Shown here: positions 1 through 5,327 of the stretch, one piece after another
Numbering within the stretch: the first letter of the stretch is position 1
Layout of the letters: each line of letters opens with the position of its first letter
NCBI GenBank assembly: GCA_017394475.1
Contig: JAFPYQ010000447.1
Location: 1 to 8,324, forward strand
From: Oscillospiraceae bacterium
Lineage (GTDB): Bacteria > Bacillota > Clostridia > Oscillospirales > Ruminococcaceae
DNA: 8,324 bases
Direction: 5' to 3'
Translations under genes and position numbers: made by a program
Notes under the pieces: model-generated
Databases searched by the model: none
Told to the model about the DNA's origin: nothing
Seen by the model: only the letters and a program-made list of their open reading frames with translations

Positions 1-795
1 AGACTCAATGATATCAGCAGAACAATGCTGCCTGTTCTTGTCCCGGCGCTCCTTACAGGATGCCTGGGGATAAACGATATTACTCCTGCTGTGCAGCCGC
101 AGGAAGCATCCTTTGATACTTTGCCTTTAGAGGCAACAGTTCTGCCCGAAGAAACAGATATGACCACCACTGTGACCGAGATCACGACAGAGCCCGTGGT
201 CAATGACGATCCGGGCAGTGCGCCCCGCATACAGGAGACCGACGACACTGAGGAGACCGAAGAAGCTCCTGTATCACCTTCCGACCCCATGGAGATCGTG
301 TATCAGCTTTTCGATGCAGAAGAGGAAACATCCGAGGTGACCATCCCCTCCGAGGAGACCATAGACAATATGGCATCCGTGGATAAATCCTCTGATGCGG
401 GCATCGACGGCCTTTCAGATGATCTCACGGAGACGGATGAAGGCGGGCTTGTCGATGAGGAACCCGCAGAGACCGCCGCAGAGACCGAGGACGAGGAAAC
501 TTCGGGCGGCGAGAGCGGCTCCGAAACGTATGAAGAAAGTATTGAGGGCAATAAGATAGTGATATATGCCGATAAGGTCTATATCTATGAATCAGAGAGC
601 GATATCACCGATACCGATACTCATGGCTATTTCTTTGCAGGCATAGTGGCCGAGTGTACCGATGACCCGCAGCAGAACTTTTCATCGAGCTTTGCACCTG
701 TGGGCACGAATATCTATTATCCCGATATTTCCGATACAGGCGTTATCGCACTAACCACCGAGGATAAGGTCATCCTCCTCAGATCCGAACAATAA
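1..795 (+). CDS. Acidic lipoprotein of unknown function, 5' end outside the window
   Basis: The reading frame is open from base 1, giving R-L-N-D-I-S-R-T before an ATG at 25. If translation began at 25 the protein would lack a charged n-region, so the real start probably lies upstream and the two arginines belong to a signal peptide. A hydrophobic stretch (LPVLVPALL) ends in the lipobox L-T-G-C, with the cysteine codon at 61-63. This points to lipidation by Lgt and cleavage by signal peptidase II, leaving the protein on the outer face of the membrane. About 150 residues of low-complexity Glu/Asp/Thr/Ser sequence follow, probably a disordered spacer. The last 80 residues or so (from EGNKIVIYADKVY) look folded, with alternating beta-like segments and a Tyr/Ile-rich core. 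I do not recognise this domain. A hairpin 8 bases after the stop ends the unit. The lipoprotein nature is fairly secure; the function is unknown. Confidence 0.72.
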   Translation, partial: RLNDISRTMLPVLVPALLTGCLGINDITPAVQPQEASFDTLPLEATVLPEETDMTTTVTEITTEPVVNDDPGSAPRIQETDDTEETEEAPVSPSDPMEIVYQLFDAEEETSEVTIPSEETIDNMASVDKSSDAGIDGLSDDLTETDEGGLVDEEPAETAAETEDEETSGGESGSETYEESIEGNKIVIYADKVYIYESESDITDTDTHGYFFAGIVAECTDDPQQNFSSSFAPVGTNIYYPDISDTGVIALTTEDKVILLRSEQ

Positions 796-802
796 CTGTC
801 CC

Positions 803-834
803 AGACGGTACGGTCTATGCCGTACCGTTTATCT
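803..834 (+). terminator. Probable intrinsic terminator of the lipoprotein gene
   Basis: The arms 805-813 (ACGGTACGG) and 820-828 (CCGTACCGT) are perfect inverted copies around a 6-base loop (TCTATG). A G-T wobble and an A-T pair extend the stem to 803/830. The 3' flank is TTTATCT, a modest T-rich tail. It sits 8 bases after the lipoprotein stop, as expected for a Rho-independent terminator. The next gene starts only 10 bases beyond the hairpin, so an attenuator role is also possible. Confidence 0.7.
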
Positions 835-839
835 GCATT

Positions 840-1754
840 ATGATGTACAGATTTCATATACCCGATTTTATGCGCCATTTCAGGCTGAATATGATCCTTG
901 CGGATTATATGAAAAAATTCCCCGAGCGTTTCCGTGATGGGGTCACCATCGCATCTGTGTACGGTGCATTCCCGAATATGCTGTGGAACGGCGGCAGATA
1001 CCTTGCAGGCCGCTTTGATCCTCGCATCATGCCCGAGGTGCTTAAAGCCTTCAACAGCAGGGGGATCGCCTGCCGCTTCACCCTGACAAATCCGATGATA
1101 GAGGAAAAGCACCTTTCCGACCCCTTCTGCAATGCGGTGATGAAGGCGGCGGACAACGGCATGAACGAAGCCATAGTGTTCTCTCCGCTGCTCGAGGAGC
1201 ATCTGCGGAAGAATTTCCCGTCCATGAAGCTCACATCCTCTACCTGTAAGGAGATAAGGAACAGGGATGCTCTGTTGAATGAGCTTGAAAAGGACTATTC
1301 TCTGGTGGTGCTGGATTATAATTTCAATAATGATTTTGAGCTGCTGGAGAACCTTCCCCATAAGGAGAAGTGCGAGCTGCTGATAGACCCGTGCTGCAGC
1401 CCTGCCTGCGAGAGGAGGGGAGAGCATTACCGCTCAATAGGCAGATCACAGATAAAGAATACCGAGTCCATCGCAAAGACCCATCGTCCCTGTGACCCGG
1501 AGGATTTCCGCTGTCCCGCCATGCTAAAGACTCTCTATCAGACCACAGACTCCCCGCTGCATATCTCCCCGGAGCTCATATACGGGAAATATACGGAAAT
1601 GGGCTATTCCAACTTCAAGATAGAGGGGCGCAGCGTACCGGATATAAATGTGCTGGAAAACTATGTCTACTATATGGTGCGGCCGGAATACAAGGACGCA
1701 GCAAGGCTTGAAATGTTGCTGAGGCTCACCGGAAAGATAAAGTATTTTGAATAG
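840..1754 (+). CDS. Divergent peptidase U32-like (UbiU/UbiV-type fold) protein with cysteine cluster
   Basis: This is a 304-residue soluble protein with no signal peptide or membrane segment. It shows features I associate with the U32 superfamily: an N-terminal F-H-I-P strand, an NGGR motif at 50-53, a GIACRFTLTN strand at 75-84, the S-S-T-C turn at 133-136, and near the C-terminus the FKIEGRS motif at 259-265. A cysteine group (C185, C186, C190, C218, C225) lies before that motif. In UbiU/UbiV-type U32 proteins four cysteines at this stage bind a 4Fe-4S cluster, so iron-sulfur binding is a reasonable inference. The classical U32 protease signature (ExFxxG..C) is not evident, so proteolysis should not be assumed; several U32 relatives act in RNA or quinone hydroxylation. 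Two tandem ATGs (840, 843) are the only usable starts. No Shine-Dalgarno is visible before them, because the upstream bases form the terminator hairpin. Family assignment is by eye and moderately sure; the substrate is unknown. Confidence 0.6.
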   Translation: MMYRFHIPDFMRHFRLNMILADYMKKFPERFRDGVTIASVYGAFPNMLWNGGRYLAGRFDPRIMPEVLKAFNSRGIACRFTLTNPMIEEKHLSDPFCNAVMKAADNGMNEAIVFSPLLEEHLRKNFPSMKLTSSTCKEIRNRDALLNELEKDYSLVVLDYNFNNDFELLENLPHKEKCELLIDPCCSPACERRGEHYRSIGRSQIKNTESIAKTHRPCDPEDFRCPAMLKTLYQTTDSPLHISPELIYGKYTEMGYSNFKIEGRSVPDINVLENYVYYMVRPEYKDAARLEMLLRLTGKIKYFE

Positions 1755-1814
1755 TCGGTGCGGCAAGGGCACGAAGATGTTTGATGTGCCAATACCGAAC
1801 ACTGTTGAGACAGA

Positions 1815-2057
1815 TTGTGCCCAAAACATAGAATGACAGACAGGAAAACGATGCCGGATGCTGTATGGCTCTATACAAGTCTCGGCTATCACAGGATAAA
1901 CAACTACCCTCCATATGATACATTGGATGGTGCGATATGTCTGGCAAAGGAAATCAGTGATCTGTCGTGTGAAAACACTTACTATGAGGGTACGGACACT
2001 GTCCTTAGTGTCAGACAAGGTTTGCAGCCACATGAAAGTGACCGGGTCGCAAAATGA
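1815..2057 (+). pseudogene. C-terminal remnant of a GNAT-family N-acetyltransferase
   Basis: The 80-codon frame encodes A-V-W-L-Y-T-S-L-G-Y-H-R-I followed by N-Y-P-P-Y-D-T-L-D-G-A-I-C-L-A-K-E-I. This fits the last strands of GNAT acetyltransferases, typically [A-x-x-LY-x-SLGF-x-xI-xx-Y-x-PY ... G-A-x-x-M-E-K-x-L]. The preceding R-M-T-D-R-K-T-M-P-D resembles the usual L-D-T-L-x-x-M-x-x-A approach to this helix. Everything upstream is missing: the acetyl-CoA binding loop (R/Q-x-x-G-x-G/A) and the N-terminal half are absent, and the same frame has stops near 1782 and 1806. The fragment opens only at a TTG (1815) or ATG (1833) without a Shine-Dalgarno, and the roughly 28 residues after K-E-I do not resemble the family. 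I read it as a degraded gene end. A small unrelated protein is the less likely alternative. Confidence 0.6.
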
Positions 2058-2084
2058 ACGTACAGCAGGCAAAAACCAACGAAG

Positions 2085-2110
2085 AGGGTGCGGGCATTGT
2101 CCGCACCCTT
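2085..2110 (+). terminator. Hairpin upstream of the ppa promoter, possible terminator
   Basis: AGGGTGCGG (2085-2093) and CCGCACCCT (2101-2109) form a perfect 9-bp GC-rich stem around a 7-base loop. Only two T residues follow, and these already belong to the -35 box of the next promoter, so there is no real U-tract. It may stop read-through from the U32-like gene, or act as an insulator or operator for the promoter it touches. Confidence 0.5.
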
Positions 2111-2137
2111 GACATATATGACGATTTGTGGTAGAAT
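2109..2137 (+). promoter_or_regulatory. Sigma-A promoter of the ppa-cdd-acyltransferase-rlmH operon
   Basis: A perfect -35 box TTGACA (2109-2114) is separated by 17 bases from a -10 box TAGAAT (2132-2137). Transcription should start near 2144, giving a leader of about 28 bases. The -35 box overlaps the foot of the hairpin at 2085-2109. The leader holds the Shine-Dalgarno AAAGGTGA (2161-2167 core), a few bases before the ATG at 2172. Confidence 0.85.
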
Positions 2138-2171
2138 GATAAAAAAGTCCTTATAAGGAAAAGGTGAAAGT

Positions 2172-2714
2172 ATGAATATTTGGCATGATATAGATCCGGA
2201 CAGGATCACAAAGGAAGATTTTTTCGCTGTCATCGAGATACCGAAAGGCAGCAAGATGAAGTATGAGCTGGATAAGGATACAGGCCTGCTGAGGCTGGAC
2301 AGGGTGCTGTATACCTCCACTATATATCCCTCCAACTATGGGTTCATCCCCCGTACCTATGCCGAGGACGGCGACCCGCTGGATGTGCTGGTGCTGTGCT
2401 CAGAGCCTATCAATTCTCTTGCCCTTGTGAACTGCTATCCCATCGGAGTAATATCCATGCTCGACAACGGCGCCAAGGATGACAAGATAATCGCCATACC
2501 TTTCGACGACCCCACCTATAACACCTATACAGACATATCCGAGCTCCCTCAGCATATATTCGAGGAAATGAGCCACTTTTTCAGCATTTATAAGCAGCTT
2601 GAAGGCAAGGAGACCGTCATCGACGAGATCCAGCACCGCAATACCGCCCTTGAGATAATCGACCGCTGCATTGAGAGGTATATCCAGTATTTCTGCAAGG
2701 CAAAGAGGTCATGA
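2172..2714 (+). CDS. ppa: Inorganic pyrophosphatase, family I
   Basis: The 180-residue cytosolic enzyme hydrolyses pyrophosphate to two phosphates and so pulls nucleic acid, protein and nucleotide-sugar synthesis forward. The family I signature D-G-D-P-L-D-V is at residues 66-72. By comparison with the E. coli enzyme the active-site set appears complete: E22, K30, E32, R44, Y52, Y56, D66, D68, D71, D98, D103, K105 and the pair Y140-K141. The length is close to the 175 or so residues usual for bacterial members. The start at 2172 has a good Shine-Dalgarno and follows a consensus promoter. It is the first gene of a compact operon; cdd begins 12 bases after its stop. Nothing in the sequence suggests loss of function. 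The family II (manganese, DHH) type is excluded by the motifs. Confidence 0.97.
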   Translation: MNIWHDIDPDRITKEDFFAVIEIPKGSKMKYELDKDTGLLRLDRVLYTSTIYPSNYGFIPRTYAEDGDPLDVLVLCSEPINSLALVNCYPIGVISMLDNGAKDDKIIAIPFDDPTYNTYTDISELPQHIFEEMSHFFSIYKQLEGKETVIDEIQHRNTALEIIDRCIERYIQYFCKAKRS

Positions 2715-2726
2715 TCTGAAAACCAT

Positions 2727-3134
2727 ATGATGAACTTTACAGAATTGTACTCTGTGGCAGAAGCAGAGCGCAAAAACGCCTATGCACCATACTCGGGATT
2801 CAAAGTGGGTGCCGCACTCATCGCCGCCAACGAAAAGGGCGAGGAAAAGCTGTTCACGGGCTGCAATGTGGAGAACTCCTCCTACGGGGCATGTATCTGT
2901 GCGGAGAGAACAGCCGCTGTCAAGGCGGTCAGCGAAGGATATATGAAGTTCCGCAGTGTAGCTGTGGCAGGGGGGACGGATAAGCCCCGTGACAATGTGA
3001 TGCCCTGCGGGATATGCAGGCAGTTTCTTTCGGAATTTGCATCGGATGATATGAGCGTCACTCTTAAAAACGGTGATTCCGTCGTAGTATGGGGCTTTCG
3101 TGAGCTTTTTGCCGAACCTTTCACACTGAAATGA
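2727..3134 (+). CDS. cdd: Cytidine deaminase
   Basis: The 135-residue protein has the short, tetrameric type of length. It converts cytidine and deoxycytidine to uridine and deoxyuridine in pyrimidine salvage. Seen in the sequence are AYAPYSGFKVGAAL (18-31, substrate pocket), GCNVENSSYGACICAERTAA (45-64) and MPCGICRQ (92-99). Zinc ligands are C58, C94 and C97, and E60 is the proton shuttle. Two ATGs are adjacent (2727 and 2730); the purine-rich GAGG at about 2705-2708 lies rather far upstream, so initiation may rely partly on coupling to ppa, whose stop is 12 bases away. The stop overlaps the next start as ATGA (3131-3134). Confidence 0.97.
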   Translation: MMNFTELYSVAEAERKNAYAPYSGFKVGAALIAANEKGEEKLFTGCNVENSSYGACICAERTAAVKAVSEGYMKFRSVAVAGGTDKPRDNVMPCGICRQFLSEFASDDMSVTLKNGDSVVVWGFRELFAEPFTLK

Positions 3135-3880
3135 AAAATAAAAGAATCGTCCTGCTGGATACCCTCAGGGGCGTATCCATGCTGTATGTGATGCTCTATC
3201 ACATCATGTACGACCTGAGATTCATATACAGTCAGGCAACACCCGCTTTCATAACTCCGGGGAATGCCTTTTTTGAAATACTGCACGGCATATTCCTGAC
3301 CATCCTGTTTTCCGTATCAGGAGTGTGCTCCACCCTTTCTAGGAACTCGCTGAAAAGGGGAGCACTGCTGTATATCGCAGGCTACCTCATAACCATAGGT
3401 ACGGAACTGTTCATGCCCTCGGAGCTGATAGTCTTCGGTGTTCTGAGCTGCTTTGGAGCTTGCATGGTCATAACCGCACTGGCAGAGCCGCTGATAAAAA
3501 AAGCAGGGGATAAGAGCGTGTATTTTTCCGCTGTGTTTTTGCTTTTGGCCTTTGTTTTCAGAGATATGGCATACGGCAGGATAGACCTGGTGTTCACAAG
3601 GATAGATATACCCGTTCTGCCGTTCAGATGGCTGTATCCGCTGGGACTCAGAGGAGCTGACTTCGCAAGCTCCGATTATTTCCCGCTGATACCGTTCCTA
3701 TTTCTGTTTCTGGCAGGACGGTGTGCCGCAAAGCAAGTGACGGAACTGGCGCAGAAGGCGGAGATGAAGCCCGGTGTGGTGGAATTCATCGGGAAACATT
3801 CTCTGATATTCTATCTTGCTCATCAGCCGCTTATCCTGCTGGTACTGGAGATCATATTCATGTCTGGAGGACTTTCGTGA
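3131..3880 (+). CDS. DUF1624/HGSNAT-type integral membrane acyltransferase
   Basis: The 249-residue polytopic membrane protein matches the heparan-alpha-glucosaminide N-acetyltransferase catalytic family (DUF1624). Seen are R-I-V-L-L-D-T-L-R-G (5-14) on the first helix edge, followed by M-L-Y-H-I-M-Y-D-L with H24 and D28. About seven hydrophobic segments lie near 14-29, 50-69, 77-93, 99-118, 131-146, 184-200 and 225-245. The motifs FPLIPFLFLFLAGR and HSLIFYLAHQP near the end are typical of the family. Members are thought to move acyl groups from acyl-CoA across the membrane to sugars. The substrate here cannot be read from the sequence. The family length varies and this one is short, lacking the periplasmic extension of larger homologues. 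Start and stop overlap cdd (ATGA) and rlmH (GTGA), so the three are likely translationally coupled. Confidence 0.85.
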   Translation: MKNKRIVLLDTLRGVSMLYVMLYHIMYDLRFIYSQATPAFITPGNAFFEILHGIFLTILFSVSGVCSTLSRNSLKRGALLYIAGYLITIGTELFMPSELIVFGVLSCFGACMVITALAEPLIKKAGDKSVYFSAVFLLLAFVFRDMAYGRIDLVFTRIDIPVLPFRWLYPLGLRGADFASSDYFPLIPFLFLFLAGRCAAKQVTELAQKAEMKPGVVEFIGKHSLIFYLAHQPLILLVLEIIFMSGGLS

Positions 3881-4356
3881 ACATAGTTATCCTCACCGTG
3901 GGCTCTCTTAAGGAGAAGTGGGAGAAGGCCGCCTTTGATGAGTACACAAAGCGCATAAGCGGGTATTCTGCGGTAAATTCCGTGGAGATACAGGAGACAA
4001 GGCTGTCTGATCATCCATCGGAGAAGGAGATTGCCAATGCCCTTGATGCGGAAGGCAAAGCCATACTTTCCCGCATCCCGAAAAATGCCGCTGTAATAGC
4101 ATTATGCATCGAAGGAAAAAAGCTTTCATCGGAAAAGTTTGCAAAGTGCATATCAGACCACTGCCTCAACGGGAAAAGTACGATATGCTTTATCATAGGC
4201 TCATCCTTCGGGCTTTCTGACAATGTGAAGAACTCTGCCGACCTGAAGCTCTCCATGTCGGATATGACCTTTCCTCACCGCCTTGCAAGGATAATGGCAG
4301 CTGAACAGATATACCGTGCCTTGTCCATACTGAACAACTCCAGATATCACAAATAA
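3877..4356 (+). CDS. rlmH: 23S rRNA (pseudouridine1915-N3)-methyltransferase RlmH
   Basis: The 159-residue SPOUT-class methyltransferase is known to use S-adenosylmethionine to methylate pseudouridine 1915 in helix 69 of 23S rRNA, acting on assembled 70S ribosomes as a homodimer. Seen are the N-terminal N-I-V-I-L-T-V-G-S-L-K strand, the knot loop FIIGSSFGLSD, and the C-terminal MTFPHRLARIMAAEQIYRA ending in Y-H-K. The usual G-x-P-Y-H-K tail is N-S-R-Y-H-K here, a mild deviation. The frame is open far upstream, but the start is the GTG at 3877: GGAGG (3866-3870) lies six bases before it, the family begins there, and it overlaps the upstream stop as GTGA. It is the last gene of the operon. No good terminator follows directly. 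Confidence 0.97.
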   Translation: MNIVILTVGSLKEKWEKAAFDEYTKRISGYSAVNSVEIQETRLSDHPSEKEIANALDAEGKAILSRIPKNAAVIALCIEGKKLSSEKFAKCISDHCLNGKSTICFIIGSSFGLSDNVKNSADLKLSMSDMTFPHRLARIMAAEQIYRALSILNNSRYHK

Positions 4357-4543
4357 GCTCGATACAGGCTGACAACGCTTTATATCCCGATGATTCTCCC
4401 TTAGTATTTTTTGATTCGATCTGTTCAACAGATCAAACACTTGTTCGTTTTGCTAAAAACACAGACACTTGTACGGGCAGGTCAGGAAAGGCGTACAACG
4501 AAGAAGATGCAAAGACCCGCCGCATACAAAACTACTCTTGAAT
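4357..4543. other. Intergenic region between rlmH and the J-protein
   Basis: A T6 run (4407-4412) follows rlmH without a convincing GC stem before it. A dyad GATCTG-TTCAA-CAGATC spans 4418-4434 but lacks a following T-tract. A second dyad, TTGTACG (4469-4475) and CGTACAA (4492-4498) with a 16-base spacer, lies about 45-75 bases before the J-protein start and could be a protein binding site. TAGTAT at 4402-4407 is -10-like but has no matching -35 box at normal distance. I cannot name a secure promoter here. Confidence 0.4.
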
Positions 4544-5176
4544 ATGGATGCTTACAGGATACTCGGCGTGCAGAGCGATGCATCTCCTGAGGAGATAAAG
4601 AAGCGCTACAGACAACTGGTGAAACAGTATCACCCCGATCTGCATCCCGATGATGAAGAGGCAGCCCGTAAGATGAGCGAGATAAACGCCGCTTATGAGG
4701 CTATACGTTCTGGAGCAGCAGTCAACAGCGCTCCGTCCGGAACTTATACGAAAGACGGCGTCACCTATCAGTATCAGTACGAGGATATTTCCGACATCCT
4801 GCGTGAGATGTTCGGCATGAAGGGCGTACAGGGTGACATGGGCAATTACGCCTTCCTGGAGATGTATATCAGGGAGGGGAATTACCGCACCGCCGCAAGG
4901 CTCCTGGACACCATGCCCCGCAACGATGCCAGATGGTACTACTATGCCGCTCATGTGCTGCGGTGGTCGGGTGATTACGAAAAGGCCATATCCTACGCCA
5001 AGACCGCTTCGGTAATGGATCCGCTGAAATTTGAATACACCCTTTTCGCAGAACAGCTTGAGATAGAATATGATACGGCTGTCACCGCAAAGGACCGCTC
5101 ACGGTTCTGGGTGCGCTTTATCGCAGTGTTGCTGGCTGTGATGTTCATAGTGTTTATACTTATGCATCTTTATTAA
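4544..5176 (+). CDS. J-domain protein with TPR-like region and C-terminal membrane anchor
   Basis: The 210-residue protein begins with a canonical J domain (about 2-60): A-Y-R-I-L-G-V, a basic helix II K-K-R-Y-R-Q-L, the HPD triad at 30-32 that stimulates the Hsp70 ATPase, and helix III with I-N-A-A-Y-E-A-I. The Gly/Phe region and zinc centre of DnaJ are missing, so it is a class C co-chaperone rather than DnaJ itself. Residues 105-180 or so read as helical repeats of TPR type ([19 protein letters not shown], then [18 protein letters not shown]). A hydrophobic segment at 192-209 ends the protein, suggesting a tail anchor with the J domain in the cytoplasm, presumably bringing DnaK to membrane clients. 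The frame extends upstream to a TTG at 4469, but the J-domain alignment supports the ATG at 4544. Neither start has a clear Shine-Dalgarno. Confidence 0.9.
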   Translation: MDAYRILGVQSDASPEEIKKRYRQLVKQYHPDLHPDDEEAARKMSEINAAYEAIRSGAAVNSAPSGTYTKDGVTYQYQYEDISDILREMFGMKGVQGDMGNYAFLEMYIREGNYRTAARLLDTMPRNDARWYYYAAHVLRWSGDYEKAISYAKTASVMDPLKFEYTLFAEQLEIEYDTAVTAKDRSRFWVRFIAVLLAVMFIVFILMHLY

Positions 5177-5292
5177 TGGGCGTAAAAAGGACACAACCAT
5201 CCAGCTTATCTGCCGGCAAAAAGTCCTGTACGGAATGAAAAGCATCATCCTGCAAAGAAAAGGAACATAAAACCGAGTTACAGCCGTAAAAA

Positions 5293-5324
5293 GATCCCCC
5301 TGCTCAATTAACGGGCAGGGGGTC
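5293..5324 (-). terminator. Intrinsic terminator of the AAA-ATPase gene, probably bidirectional
   Basis: CCCCCTGCTC (5296-5305) pairs with CGGGCAGGGGG (5313-5322) around a 7-base loop AATTAAC, with one G-T wobble and a GA/TC extension past a bulge at 5295. Read on the minus strand, the stem is followed by GATCTTTTTACGG, a five-T run, 6 bases or so after the AAA-ATPase stop. Read on the plus strand the tail is weaker (TCATATCATTTATC) but could also stop transcription coming from the J-protein gene. Confidence 0.85.
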
Positions 5325-5327
5325 ATA

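Larger units (their letters stand above)
1755..2171. other. Intergenic region with GNAT remnant, hairpin and promoter
   Basis: This 417-base stretch has no intact gene. It contains, in order, a decayed GNAT C-terminal fragment (about 1815-2057), a small dyad GACACT/AGTGTC at 1995-2000 and 2007-2012 within that fragment, a strong hairpin at 2085-2109, and the sigma-A promoter and ribosome binding site of the pyrophosphatase operon. No terminator is visible directly after the U32-like gene; the hairpin at 2085-2109 is the first candidate stop for its transcript. Confidence 0.7.

Noticed and set aside
717..1427. A 236-codon open frame on the minus strand across the U32-like gene
   Set aside because: It is antisense to a better-supported gene, has no recognisable domain, crosses the terminator and lipoprotein end, and has the irregular His/Arg-rich composition of a shadow frame.
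1524..2072. A 182-codon open frame on the minus strand over the end of the U32-like gene and the GNAT remnant
   Set aside because: No Shine-Dalgarno or family similarity; its composition is rich in Cys, His and Phe as expected for a reverse-strand shadow.
4418..4434. GATCTG-TTCAA-CAGATC as a terminator for rlmH
   Set aside because: The T6 run lies before, not after, the stem on the plus strand, and the minus strand shows an A-run, so the pattern does not fit an intrinsic terminator.
5177..5292. A small gene or repeat array between the J-protein and the terminator
   Set aside because: CGTAAAAAG occurs twice (5181-5189 and 5285-5293), but there is no further repetition, no ribosome binding site and no plausible frame.
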